This document shows, one piece after another, positions 10,333-21,522 of a stretch of 64,000 nt of DNA. The position numbers and the translations under genes are program-made. Origin of the DNA: Gloeopeniophorella convolvens (lineage: Eukaryota > Basidiomycota > Agaricomycetes > Russulales); NCBI GenBank assembly GCA_022496205.1, contig WTXD01000041.1, positions 124,001 through 188,000 on the forward strand, written 5' to 3'. Under the pieces are notes generated by a model that was not told where the DNA came from, did not search any database, and saw only the letters and a program-made list of their open reading frames with translations. Each line of letters begins with the position of its first letter. Positions within the stretch are counted from its first letter, which is position 1.

Positions 10333-11683
10333 ATGTCACCCATTCCGCCCCTGCACAATGTCCTCGTCTCCGAAAGCCTGCGCCCGCTGCTGGTCTACCC
10401 GCTCAAGCTCTGCGGCGCGACGACCCTCACGACCTACGCCCTCTCGCTCCTCACGGGCAACGTCTCGCAGGTCGACCGCCTCTGGACGTTCCTGCCCACG
10501 CTCTACACAGCCTACTGGGCGCTGCTTCCGCTCTGGCCGCGCGGCGGTGCCTCCGGCTGGACGTTCCTCGCGCCGCATGTCCCCGCGGAGGCGCACGCAC
10601 TCGCGCAAGAGTACAGCCCCCGTGCGCTGCTCATGCTCGCGCTCACGGTGCGCCGCCCGTTCCCGCGCTCATGCGTGCCCACACTGACTGCGCAACGTGC
10701 GCGCAGGTGACCTGGATGTGCCGCCTGAGTTACAACACATGGCGCCGCGGCCTCTTCCGCCTGTACGCCCCCTGTGTCTGCGCCACCGCCGACTGTATGC
10801 TGACCCGCGTGGCCGCAGGGACGACGAGGACTACCGCTGGGCGGTGCTGCGCACGCAGATCCCGCCATGGCTCTTCCAGGTGTTCAACCTGACCTTCATT
10901 GGTGCGTGCCCTTTACCCTTGCCCTTCATTATACCACCATGCTTAACTTGCGCCGGCGCGCATACACACAGCGGTGATCCAAAACGCGCTCCTACTCCTC
11001 ATCGCGCTCCCCACGCTGCGTGCCGCCGCGCACCCGACGCCGCTCACTCCGACCGACTATGCACTCATAGCAACCGCGCTCTCGCTGCTCGCCTGGGAGT
11101 TCACAGCCGACAACCAGCAGTACGCCTTCCACGCGTGGAAGCGCGGCGCGTACCGCGCGGCGGAGCACTGGCCCGGCGCGCGCCTCGCGTGGACGCGCGA
11201 CGACGCCACGCGCGGGTTCGTCACGCGCGGGCTGTGGGCGTGGAGCCGGCACCCAAACTTTTTCGCCGAGCAGACGTTCTGGGTGCGCCTTGCCCTGTCT
11301 CCTTCCCTCGCCCCGGCGCTGATATCCGTGGCGCGTAGGGCGTGCTGAACCTCTTCCCGTTGCTGTCTTCGCCGACCACGCCGGCGCTTGTGCCGGCCGC
11401 GCAGAGCACCCTCGGCGATGCCGTTGCGGCACTGGCGCCGCTCGCACCGTCGCTCGCACTTTGCGCGCTCTTCCTCTCCTCGACACGCTTCACGGAGGCG
11501 ATCTCGGTGGGCAAGTATCCGCGCGGGTACGCTGCGTACCGCGCGCGCGTGTCAATGTTCGTGCCGGTGCTCACGCCTGTCTGGGGTGCGCTGTTGCGCC
11601 TCACTGGGCGGCGCGCGGAGGTCGAAGGGCTCGTGTGGGGTCCCGGCGCGCGCGAGGCGAAGGCGAAGGGCAAGGACGAGTGA
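10333..11683 (+). CDS. DUF1295 / steroid 5-alpha-reductase-like membrane protein (369 aa)
   Basis: Five exons: 10333-10647, 10707-10762, 10819-10901, 10972-11282 and 11339-11683. All phases close and the stop is TGA at 11681. The protein has several hydrophobic segments, the early motif VDRLWTFLPTLYTAYW, a central AVLRTQIPPWLFQVFN stretch, and the C-terminal signature WSRHPNFFAEQTFW shared by DUF1295 and the C-terminal domain of 3-oxo-5-alpha-steroid 4-dehydrogenases and sterol reductases. That domain binds NADPH at the cytosolic membrane face. The substrate is unknown. A broken copy of the middle of this gene sits at 5782-6196. The gene converges on ILV5, with about 310 nt between the stops. 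Confidence 0.85.
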
Positions 11684-11992
11684 GATATTGGCCCTTATCG
11701 TATATGTATTTTACGTGTACTTCTTTTGACGAGTTCCGGACGCCACCTCCATCATGCATTCACGCCTAAAGGCCTAAATCTCTTATTGCAAGGCGGTGCA
11801 AGGGAAAACTAAAATGAAACTCGCATGGACGGAAAGCAGATGTCTGTCTGATAATACACGGTGATTGTAATGGTAGATCTGCGCCCCAGCCAGGGCGCTT
11901 TTACACCCGCCTCCCCTCAATCCTCCAACAGCACCCCGATCGCCAGACTCAACAAAGAGCCGTCCAGATGAGAAGAATCCAAGGCTGGAGAT

Positions 11993-13444
11993 TTACTCGG
12001 GCTTGTAGTCGGGGCGCAGCGAGCGTACGGTCTTGCCTGCGCGCCAGATCTCCTGCTCGTCGATCTCCTTGAGCTCGCGCGCGAGGTCCTCGCGGTACGT
12101 GCTGCGCCCGTTGAACTCGAGCGACTTGCGCGTCTCGGTGCCGTCGCGCACGCTCTTGTACAGCTTCTCGAACACGGGCCGGTTCGCCGCCTCGAAGATC
12201 GGCGCCCAGTCGAGCGCGCCGCGGCGCGCGGTGGTCGAGCACGCGCCGTACATGTAGTCCATGCTACGGGGGCGGTCAGGAATTGATGACGGGGATTGGG
12301 AGGGCGACGTACCCCTTGGCGCCGATGAGCGGGAAGAGGGACTGTGTCGCCTCCTCGACAGTCTCGTTGAATGCTTCCGAGGGCGAGTGCCCATTCTCAC
12401 GGAGAACCTTGTACTGCGCAAGGAACATGCCCTCTGCGGCGCGCATGAGTAATCAGCAACCGCGCATTCGGCAACAAGGGCGCGGTTACTCACGAATACC
12501 ACCCATCAACTAAGAAAAAAAAAGTAGGGTTAGAGGCTATTCCCTGCAACAGAACGAACGAGGGACTCACCACACCACGCTCGCCGTACAGGTCCGAGTA
12601 GACCTCCTTCTCGAACGTCGTCTCGTACATGTAGCCCGAGCCGATCGCGACGCCGAGCGCCGTAGCCTTCTCCTTCGCCTTGCCCGACACGTCCTGCCAG
12701 ACGGCGATGGACGAGTTGATGCCGCGGCCCTCCTTAAAGAGCGTGCGGACAGTGCGGCCGGAGCCCTTCGGCGCGACGAGGATGACATCGACGTCGGCGG
12801 GCGGCACGACCTTGGTGTCCTCCTTGTACACGATGCTGAAGCCGTGCGAGAAGTAGAGCGTCTTGTCCTTGGTGATGAGCGGCGCGAGCGCCGGCCACGT
12901 CGCGGACTGCGCGGCATCCGAGAGTAGGTTCATGATGATCGTGCCGCGCTGGATGGCCTCCTCGATGGAAAAGAGCGTCTCACCGGGCACCCAGCCGTCC
13001 TCGATCGCCTGGCGCCAGCTCTCGCCCTCCTTGCGCACGCCGACGACGACATTGAGCCCGTTGTCGCGCGCGTTAAGACCCTGCCCGTGGCCTTGCGAGC
13101 CGTAGCCGATGAGCGCGAGCGTGTCGTTCTTGAAGTAGTCCTGCAGTTTCGCGAGCGGCCAGTCGCTGCGCTCGTACACAACCTCCTCGGTGCCAGCAAA
13201 GTCGAGCGTCTTGATGCCACGTGCGGGCTGCTGCACAGGTCACACCACAACCGTCAGACGGGCACACCAGTCGTTCCAGAGGGAAAGCACAAACCTGGAG
13301 CGCGGCACGACGCGGTGCGCTGGCAGCGGTCGAACGTGCGAGGAGCGAGTAGCTCGCGACGTGCGCAGGTTTGGGTGCTGCGCGCGGGGCGCGGCGGGCA
13401 GCAGTGCGTAGAGCCTGTGCGGAGCGAGAAGCAAAGGAGGCCAT
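11993..13444 (-). CDS. ILV5: Ketol-acid reductoisomerase, mitochondrial (405 aa)
   Basis: Exons: 13444-13295, 13230-12571, 12509-12494 (16 nt), 12433-12313 and 12263-11993. All phases agree. The first 50 residues are basic and Ala/Arg/Ser-rich, as expected for a mitochondrial targeting peptide. The R-fold NADPH site reads GYGSQGHGQGLNARDNG. Later motifs LMGGI, GMFLAQY and CSTTARRGALDW are typical of the knotted catalytic domain that binds the two Mg ions. The enzyme converts acetolactate and acetohydroxybutyrate to dihydroxy acids in valine and isoleucine synthesis. The length fits the short, class I fungal form. The 16-nt exon encodes the LMGGI motif and is easily missed by gene finders. Confidence 0.95.
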
Positions 13445-15266
13445 TAGAGGAGATCAGAGGCTCAAAGGCGGGGAAAGAGAGCGGATGAGGACGAGAGACG
13501 AGCGCCCGCTCGCGCCGTCTTTTGAACTAGTCACGGCTTCCTCGGCCGAGTCGCGTGTGCATCCCCGGCCGAACGCGCTTCCCCATCATTGAATCAATCC
13601 CGCCTCTCGTCCGACACTCGACGCTCACGGCCGTTCTCGCCTCCAACCCCTCCGAAATTCGCGCTCGTAGGGTGGCCAAGGTAGCTTCCCTTTCGCCTAC
13701 TATCAGAGGTCCATGATCATCAAGTAGGGATTACCTGCGCGAGGCTGCTGTCTGGGAATACATCCTATTCGGTACCGGTGTGATTGTCACGCGAGAACCG
13801 CGGTCATGACCATGTTACGGCTCGTACACGTTGACGACATGGCCGCAAACGGTCTAGCCAAGACCTCTGCCTCTGCAGTCTGGGGCGCGCCACTTTTCCC
13901 TCCCAAGCCTATGCCTCAATCTCGTGCACGAGAATTCCGTCCTCTCGGAGCTGAAGGCTACTGTATCAATCCTATGGGTGCGTGCATAATGGATCGCGCA
14001 CGAATGAAGTTCTCCCGGCCGAGCGAGTTGATAGGTATGGTGCCCGCTACCCACATGTCCTTCGCAGTCTCTTTGTGGCGTTCCAAATCCGATATCCATG
14101 ATCCCATGATGCGACCGTTTGTGCTTCGAGGAAGTTGTGTCCTGCGATAGTCTCTGGCGTAAATAGGGCCGAGATAGGGTCCCGAAACAGATTTCGGTGT
14201 GTTGATGTTTCTTGCTGTGACTCTCGCAGCCTCTCTATTGCTGCACATGCGTGGTGGTAGATATGGACGTTCATACCTTCTCTGGTTCTTTCAGTCCTAG
14301 AGGGTTTTGCTCTTTTGATCACTCAGCCGAGCAGTAGACCATTGTGTTGTGGCCAGCGAACGACATAACCTAACTCAACAATGTTGTTCGCTTCTAGGGC
14401 AGCGTCCTGCTTCCATGGATTCAATAATTGGTTCCGGAAACCGGAGTCCGTGGATGAAATAGGCAGCTCAGCCTTTCTGAGCGGCCCCGTGTCCCATATA
14501 TATCGAACCTGTTCCATGACCTGTTCAGCAAGCACCTACCTACACTTCGCATGTCGCCGTTAGCTGGGACCATGACATCTGCCGTGGGTCAAGCCCCCTG
14601 CGCATCTGTACGGATAATCTCTCTGTAGACATCCATCACTATCCATTCGCTTGCATATAGGTTGCACCCGCATGAAGATCGACTTATTTATCACGAGCAC
14701 TGCACCCAAGAGTGCTCTTCTGTAAGGATTCAACACGTACCGCGCACTCTGACTTTCCTGGAGTTGCACCGTGTCACTTCTCCGTATCCAAGTTAGGCAC
14801 GTGTGATCAATATACAGATCATGTCTGCGGTCCAAGCTGTCCTCTCACGCCCTCTCTATAAGTAAGTATGGCGGCTGGGAAAGTAGATCCGGCAGCCCGG
14901 GCCGACGTGTTCGACACTTTCCGGCACGTGATTCATGGCGTACGTTTGATAGCTTCCATGTTCGAGCGAGAAGCCTGAGGCCTGAATTCTTGATATCTAT
15001 GAGCCCCTAGTGGACCTCGTAGAGCTCATATCGCTCAGTACGCTCTGTTCTGAAGGTGTTGAACTTTCGGTAGTTCAGAGATGCAATGCTTGGTGCTATT
15101 GAGCGAGTTTTTCAGCGAGCCGTATACGTAATGTTGATTTGATCGCTCCTAAAGGATCCCGGCGGGCCGATGGCTGCATCACGATGCGCCGAGAGGAGTG
15201 AACTCCTCCAGGTCAACTCCCCACACTTTGACCAGCTGGTCATACGGGCCCTGCGTATAGCCCGCA
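13445..15266. other. Divergent intergenic region, ILV5 / TML dioxygenase
   Basis: About 1.8 kb between two divergent start sites. Several 60-115 codon frames occur on both strands, but none begins or joins in a way that gives a recognisable protein. It may hold the two promoters and decayed sequence. Confidence 0.4.
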
Positions 15267-17184
15267 ATGCTACCGCTACGATCGTTGCTTAGGGCGACGG
15301 GACGCACGCAGATTGCCAAGCTCTCGTCGCGCACGCCGTTGGTGCGTGATTGGTGTTGGTTGCTAGTTCACGCGATCTCAGTGCAGGATACTAGACGTCC
15401 CCCGTTATCAGGAGCCCCCCTGTGTCTCATGTTCGAAGATATGCGGCATCAGCGTTCGCGACCAAGGCGCCTGTAGAACGCCATCATGATCACATCCAAG
15501 CGCGCGATCTACCCGCCAGCAGCGCAAACGAGCGCGAGGTGTTCATCCAATGGGATGGTACGGAGCGCTCCAAGTTGTGAGTGCTCTCCCCGTTTTAGCG
15601 CGCCCCCTTGACTCATTGTTTCTAGTCACCACATGTGGCTCCGGGACCACTGCAGGTGCTCGGAATGCTTCCACCCTGTCACGAAGCAAAGACTCATGAG
15701 CACCTTCGAGGCGAGAAACAGCCACTGTTCATTATTGGCAACTGATGTTCTGATGGCATACGTAGATCCCACCAGATCTGGAGCCCGTCTCCGTCCAGTC
15801 TAAGCCTGAAGGGCTCCAAGTGGTCTGTGAGTACCCCCGAACCCTGCACACCTCCTACCACGTAACGTTGATGCACAGGGCCGGCTTCTACCGAGCCGCA
15901 TACATCTATCTATCCTTGGTCATGGCTCAGGGAGAACAGTTATTGTCCTCCAATGAACCGGGAACCTACCGAGTACCGTTAATTTCATTAAGCCGTAATT
16001 GCCCAGCTCTCACACGCCTGTGTTTAGGAAGGTTCTTTGGGGGTCGAAAATAGCGAAGGATCCCCCATCTGTGGCCTACGACGAGGTTATGGCTGGCGAC
16101 GGATACGGTCTGTTCAAGTGGCTATCAAAGATTGTACGCGGTTTCATATTTTGCGCTAACCATTCTCTACTGATCGTTGGATAATTTGTACCCTCCAGGA
16201 TAAATTCGGCTTCTGCTTCGTCTCTGGATTGCCGCCTACTCCAGAAGCCACGGAAGAGTTGTCGAATCGCATCGGCTTTATCCGAGAAACGCACTGTACG
16301 TGTATTGGGGTGCCATTTTCACTCCACTCTACTAATGCCATGTTTTGCCAGACGGCAAGTTCTGGGACTTCACCGCGGACCTGGCACGCGGGGACACGGC
16401 GTACACGAACATCGCGTTGCCCGCTCACACAGATAACACATACTTTGTGCGTGCACAGGCGCCTGAGCGCCTTCGCCTTCCCGTTTTCTGATTCCGATTC
16501 TGATCCTGGTATACGAACCGCAGACGGACCCATGCGGGATCCAACTCTTCCACTTGCTCGAGCACACGGATGGCGCAGGCGGCGCGACGCTCCTCGTCGA
16601 CGGCTTCTACGCTGCATCGATCCTGCGCGAGCTCTACCCCGATGCGTACCGCCTCCTCTCGAGCGTGCCAGTCTCCGCGCACGCGGCGGGCGAGGCGGAC
16701 ATCCTCTACCGCGCGACGCACCCGCCGCTCGAGCACGACGCGGCAGGCGTACTGCGCACCGTGCGCTGGAACAGCGACGATCGCAGCGCGTTGCGCGGCG
16801 TGCCGTACGCAGACGTGCCGCGGCTGTACGACGCGATGCGCACGTGGAACAAGCTCATCACCGCGCAGGACTCAGAGTACTGGGTACAGCTCGCGCCTGG
16901 CACCGCCGTCGGTACGCCCGCCCGCCCATCCCTCCCCCGTGCTCCTCCCCTACTCCGGCTGATGGCGGGTATTTCCAGCGGTTGATAACCACCGCGTGCT
17001 GCACGGCCGCTCTGCCTTCACCGGCAAGCGCCGCATGTGCGGCGCATACATCGGCGCGGATGAGTTCCGCTCGCGCCTTGCCGTATTGGGTGAGCGGTTC
17101 ACCGCGCCAGGCCACGCCGCGGCGGCGCGCGCGACGGAGACGGCGCCCGGGGCGGCGCGTGGCGTCTGGAGCTCCGACTTCTGA
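15267..17184 (+). CDS. Trimethyllysine dioxygenase (462 aa)
   Basis: Ten exons: 15267-15341, 15395-15576, 15626-15710, 15766-15826, 15879-15972, 16028-16133, 16199-16295, 16352-16446, 16524-16911 and 16979-17184. Phases close throughout. A basic N-terminus suggests mitochondrial import. An N-terminal zinc-binding-like domain reads WLRDHCRCSECFHP. The 2-oxoglutarate/Fe(II) oxygenase core has the HxD pair in AHTDNTYF and the distal histidine in HRVLHGR. The long block RETHYGKFWDFTADLARGD followed by TAYTN is characteristic of the trimethyllysine rather than the butyrobetaine enzyme. It hydroxylates N6-trimethyllysine, the first step of carnitine synthesis. Intron 3 starts with GC instead of GT. 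Its neighbour LYS4 acts in lysine synthesis. Confidence 0.92.
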
Positions 17185-17402
17185 TTACGCCCCTCGCGCC
17201 CCGCCCAGGGGCAGCTTGCGGCACCCCTCCCGGATCTATCAAAGTTTATTGTGTGTGCATGTACCTGTAGCCCCAGGCAGCCCAATATACGAACGCAGTA
17301 TCTAAGCATCATTATGCATTTCCTCTGCTCACTGTGCCCAGGACCGCGCCCCTAGCACCCCCTATGTTAAGATCTGCATGCGCAATATATACTTTTTGTA
17401 CG

Positions 17403-19633
17403 CTAGGCCGCTGTGCCCTGGATCGACTTGAGGATGTAGCCCTCCAGTCCGCCGCAGATCCAGAGCTCCTGCACGCTGGGCCCGACCGGGCGCACGGCGT
17501 ATACACGCAGGCCGCCCTCAAGCCCGCTGACCTCAACTCGGCCGTCGGCCATGTTTACGCTGACCTCGAGCCCCGCGTCGACGGTCGCTTGACCCTGCAG
17601 CCCGCCCGCGCCGCGCACACCATCCTTAGCGTACGCACGCGTGAGGTCCGCGACGAGCGCGGGCGCCTCGAGGCACACGAGCCCGTTATTGATCGCGTTG
17701 CGCTTGAAGATGTCGCCGAACGAGCCGGCGAGCACGAGCGGCACGCCCGCCGCCTTGAGCGCCGTCGCGGCCTGCTCGCGCGACGAGCCCGTGCCGAAGT
17801 TGTACCCCGCAACGAGGACAACGCCCGCCTTGACGCCCGCTGTGGGCGCGGGCGGGGACGTGGTGAGCGTGCTGACCAGCGGCGCGAAGCCGGGGTCATA
17901 GTTCTCCATGACGACCTCTGCCTGGCGCGCGAGTGTGATGTCGTCCTGATACGTGTATTTCCCGGGATAGATTCCGTCCGTGTTGAGGTTGTCCTGGGGA
18001 GCGAACAACAGAGGCCCGCGGAACGTCGACGGGAAGGAGGGAAGGAGCGGCTCGTTGGCCCCCGCCTTTACCTCAGCGTTCTCGGAGGCTGTTGGCGAAG
18101 CGATGGAGAAGACGGGAGGCCCGGTGGGGGGCAGCGTGGCGGTGTCGAGCGAGTCGGGCGACGCAATGTACCCTTTCAGCGCACTCGCGGCGACCACAGC
18201 GGGGCTGGCGAGGTACGCCTGTGCGGCAGGATGCCCCATGCGGCCCTTGTAGTTCCTGTTCGTCGCGCTGATGCCCGTCTCCCCTTCTTCGAGTAGGCCC
18301 GTGCCGAGCCCAATACATGGCCCACAGCCAGCGGGGAGCACCCGAGCGCCCGCATTGACGAGTGCTTCCCAGTCCCCCGCGCGCTCTGCTTCGCGTTGCA
18401 CCGCAGAGCTGGCAGCGGCAACGTAAAATTCCACGCCTGGTGCCACATGGCTCCCGCGCACGACGGCGGCCGCTTGAGCGAGATCTGAAGCGCGCGAGTT
18501 GGTGCAGCTGACGAGATAAGCTTTCTGGATCTGAATACGCTTCGCCTCGAGAGCGGGCAGCGGCGTCGATATCTTGACGCTGTTTGGTCCCGAGGCGTGA
18601 GGTACCAGAGTCGAGAGGTCCAGGGCGAGGTGGGATGAATATTCGGCGCCTGGGTCGGATGACAGAGACATGGCACGCACAGCGTCGAGCCTGTGCCTGT
18701 TTATCCGAGGGTGCTCAGGTGGTGGTGGGATAGAGGCGTCTGTCGAGAATGTGCGGAGTTCGAGCTTCTTGAGCACCGCCTCGTACCATTGGAGAAGAGC
18801 TTCATCCACTGGGAACAGCCCTGCCAGCGCGCCCCATTCGGTCGTCATATTCGCGATTGTAAGGCGGTCGTCTATGGGCAGTGCCGCGACGCCGTCGCCC
18901 GTGAACTCGATAGCGGCATTGAGCACTTCGTCGTTATTGAACGCGCCACATAGCGCGACTATGACGTCTTTTCCGGTTACACCTGGGGCAAGCCTCTCGC
19001 GAAGTTCCACCTTGACCATGCGCGGAACCTGCCACCAGGTCGTGCCAGTCGCCCAGATAGCTGCGGCGTCTGTTCTGACAATTGGGGTCCCGAGACATCC
19101 AACACCGCCATACATATTGCTGTGGCTGTCTGACGCGACCGTGAGCGTGTAAGGAAAGGCATAGCCTTCCTCCACGAGGACCTGGTGACCGATGCCGCGG
19201 CCTGCGGGGTAAAAGTCCACGCCATGGGACCGTGCGAACGCCTCGATGTTCGCATACTTGGCTAGGTTTTTAGAAGACTTGTTCTGCACGTCGTGATCTA
19301 GAGTGAACACCGCCTGCCCGGGAGACTTTATTCGAGTTGCTCCAATAGACTTGAATCTGGATGCGTGATCAGAACGCGCGGATCAGAAGCGTAAAGCACG
19401 CACTTTGATATAACAGGGCCCGTGTTGTCGTGAGTCATGACATGCTCAGGACGGATCATCACGTAGTCCCCTGCCTTGACTACCTTTCCCTCCTGGAGGC
19501 CAACTGCATACTTCTGGACAATCTTCTCGATCGCCGTCTGGGGTACGCGTAGTCGGTCCGTAGCCGTGGCAAGTCTCCGCGTTAACGCAGTCCGGCTGGT
19601 AATCCGTAGGGAGACCAGCCAAGGGAACACCAT
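17403..19633 (-). CDS. LYS4: Homoaconitase, mitochondrial (727 aa)
   Basis: Two exons, 19633-19404 and 19356-17403, with a 47-nt intron. The N-terminus ([17 protein letters not shown]) is a likely mitochondrial presequence. Aconitase-fold motifs are [21 protein letters not shown], the iron-sulphur ligands in [10 protein letters not shown] and CGPCIGLG, and the C-terminal swivel-domain block [13 protein letters not shown]. The SRASDL form and overall length indicate homoaconitase rather than aconitase. It carries out the homocitrate/homoisocitrate step of the fungal alpha-aminoadipate route to lysine. The start at 19633 is the first reasonable ATG, though an extra upstream exon cannot be excluded. 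It converges on the TML dioxygenase gene with 218 nt between the stops. Confidence 0.93.
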
Positions 19634-20458
19634 CCTGCTGGCGTATTGACGAGGGACGCCCGAGGCAGCGACGAGTGCGACGGCGGGGTTGTGCAGGTGC
19701 GAAATAGAGTGAGTTTCCGAATGCTGGCAGCGTCATTTAGGGCGCTCGGCCGAACCCGACATAATCCCCATCGGCCTGACGGGCCGATACGGCCGAAACC
19801 TTGCAATAACCAAGTAATACCACATCAATTCGCCACCTAATGGATGATCGAATCTATTGCTAATTCAGGCCTTGCACTAATACGCCAGCATAGCAATCTT
19901 GCACCGCCAGGATATCTGTTCGCAAGAGAAACATTCGTCCACATACGTGGTGTCTTAGGCTCAGGGTGACGTTGAGGCAGTGCACGTCCGTGGATACACT
20001 TCGAAAACCTGTCCCAGGCTGTTCCGTATAGTATGATGCAGTTTCAACAAGTTATCTCATTATAGTCTACCAAACGGACGAACATACAACTTGAAATGCT
20101 ACATCGTGACGAGTATTCTACATCATGCATATGGTGTTCAACGAGCTTCAGCAGGTCTTTGCGGCATAAGGCTGGATACAAAGATGAGAGAGAGGGAACT
20201 GAATACGTGGGACCAACCTTCACGGATCGATCCGATTTCGTGTTTATTCGCGGTTATATGAAGAATGTTATCAGACACGTAAACACCCCTGGAAGGTTCA
20301 GAGGGAAAGGTGGGCTGTGGGAGACATTAGAAGCGGTGAAGGGCGGGGTTCTCAACTTGAGCATCAGGGCCCGATCGAGGTACGGCACTGGGAGCCTGCG
20401 TAGAAAAGGACCCCAAATGATATTGGAGGGAACTGGAAGCCTTCCCCCCACGCGTCAT
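19634..20458. other. Non-coding interval upstream of LYS4
   Basis: No gene is supported. A 125-codon plus-strand frame at 20096-20473 lacks any recognisable feature and ends in the neighbour's coding region on the other strand. The LYS4 promoter must lie at its left side. Confidence 0.5.
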
Positions 20459-21474
20459 CTACGCGCCCCCTAGCTCGATGCAGATGCTCAAGGCCTTTTG
20501 GACAGCCTCGAGGAAGCTGGTAGCGGCCACCTCCGCAGCAGCGACCTTCCGTGACACCACAGGGGATCCAGGCATCTGCGCACCGACGCTGAGCGGACTA
20601 GTAGGAATATGGGGTTGCGGGGTCACCAGGGGCGGACGGTGGTCCCGACGGTGATAATTGGGTGGTGGATATGGGGGAGGAGGATAGTGGCGCGCTGGGT
20701 CATTACCCCGCGGAGACATTGGCCAGTGGTAGTTTTGAGGACTCGGTGGTCGCCCCAGAGGGGCCGCTCCAGGGTGAGCATGCACCGGCACCGTCTGCAT
20801 CCCTGGCTGATTTCCGCCAAGACTGGTAGAAGGCACCTGAGGGACATGTCCCTGCCCGGCCATAAGGGTGCAGGGTCCTTCGACGGTAATAGCACCGGCG
20901 ACTGCGGGGTACCCTTCTGAGTGGTCGTACGCCGCGGCCCGAGCGGTGACGTCCGAGTGAGTGATGCGACTGGTGGATGCTTGCGACCAATAAGGGTCCT
21001 GTCCACGTCCCACAGCGCGAGAGCGTCGATATTCCAGGGGCTCATGCGATTGGTCGTACACCAAGAAGCATGTCGGCGGGCGGCCTTGCTCGCGCCGCCA
21101 CACTGCCGCGCGGACACGTTTCTTAGCATAGTGAAAACCTGTCAACGTGTAAGGCACGAGCCAGAAAGTGGAGACTACGGAGGCCTACCACTCTTCAAGA
21201 TCTCAACGACGCGCTCGTGTCTCCACTCAAGCCACGCCATCTCGATGTCCCCCATACTCTCGTCCAACGCAATGATGACCTCTTGGATAGGACCGCTAGC
21301 ATAGGAAGGGCCATGCCTCTCGTTTAACACTTTCAGCTGGGACACCAGCTTTTCCTTGAACGTCCTCAAGATATGGACGTCGAAGCAGTGCCCAGGAAGA
21401 CTGAGACAAGTCAGTCGATGACACATGTGAGTCGGCGGCAAGAACACGTACATACGCATCAAGTGAGACGACAT
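20459..21474 (-). CDS. Uncharacterised protein A: helical N-terminus, Pro-rich linker, conserved C-terminal helix (304 aa)
   Basis: Exons: 21474-21452, 21400-21189 and 21138-20459. Phases 2 and 1 close exactly. I do not recognise the family. Residues about 10-80 look helical with conserved points FDVHILRTFKEKL and MAWLEWRHERVVEILKSG. A basic block follows (AAVWRREQGRPP), then about 130 residues rich in Pro/Gly/Ser/Tyr, and a final amphipathic helix VAATSFLEAVQKALSICIE. No signal peptide or membrane segment is visible. A clear relative sits 4 kb away (25302-26319) with the same intron positions and phases. A TATA box lies 40 nt before the ATG. I infer a real, expressed, fast-evolving gene. No function is proposed. 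Confidence 0.65.
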
Positions 21475-21513
21475 GGGGCTGACGGACACTGCGAGAAGTG
21501 AACACAGAACGGG

Positions 21514-21522
21514 CTTTTTATA
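21514..21522 (-). promoter_or_regulatory. TATA box of uncharacterised gene A
   Basis: TATAAAAAG on the minus strand ends 40 nt before the ATG at 21474. The related gene B has a TATA box at nearly the same distance. Confidence 0.6.

Noticed and set aside
13806..14835. Series of open frames between ILV5 and TML dioxygenase that might form a gene
   Set aside because: I tried to join the minus-strand pieces but found no start ATG or family resemblance.
17334..18296. Plus-strand 320-codon frame opposite LYS4
   Set aside because: Shadow of the homoaconitase coding strand.
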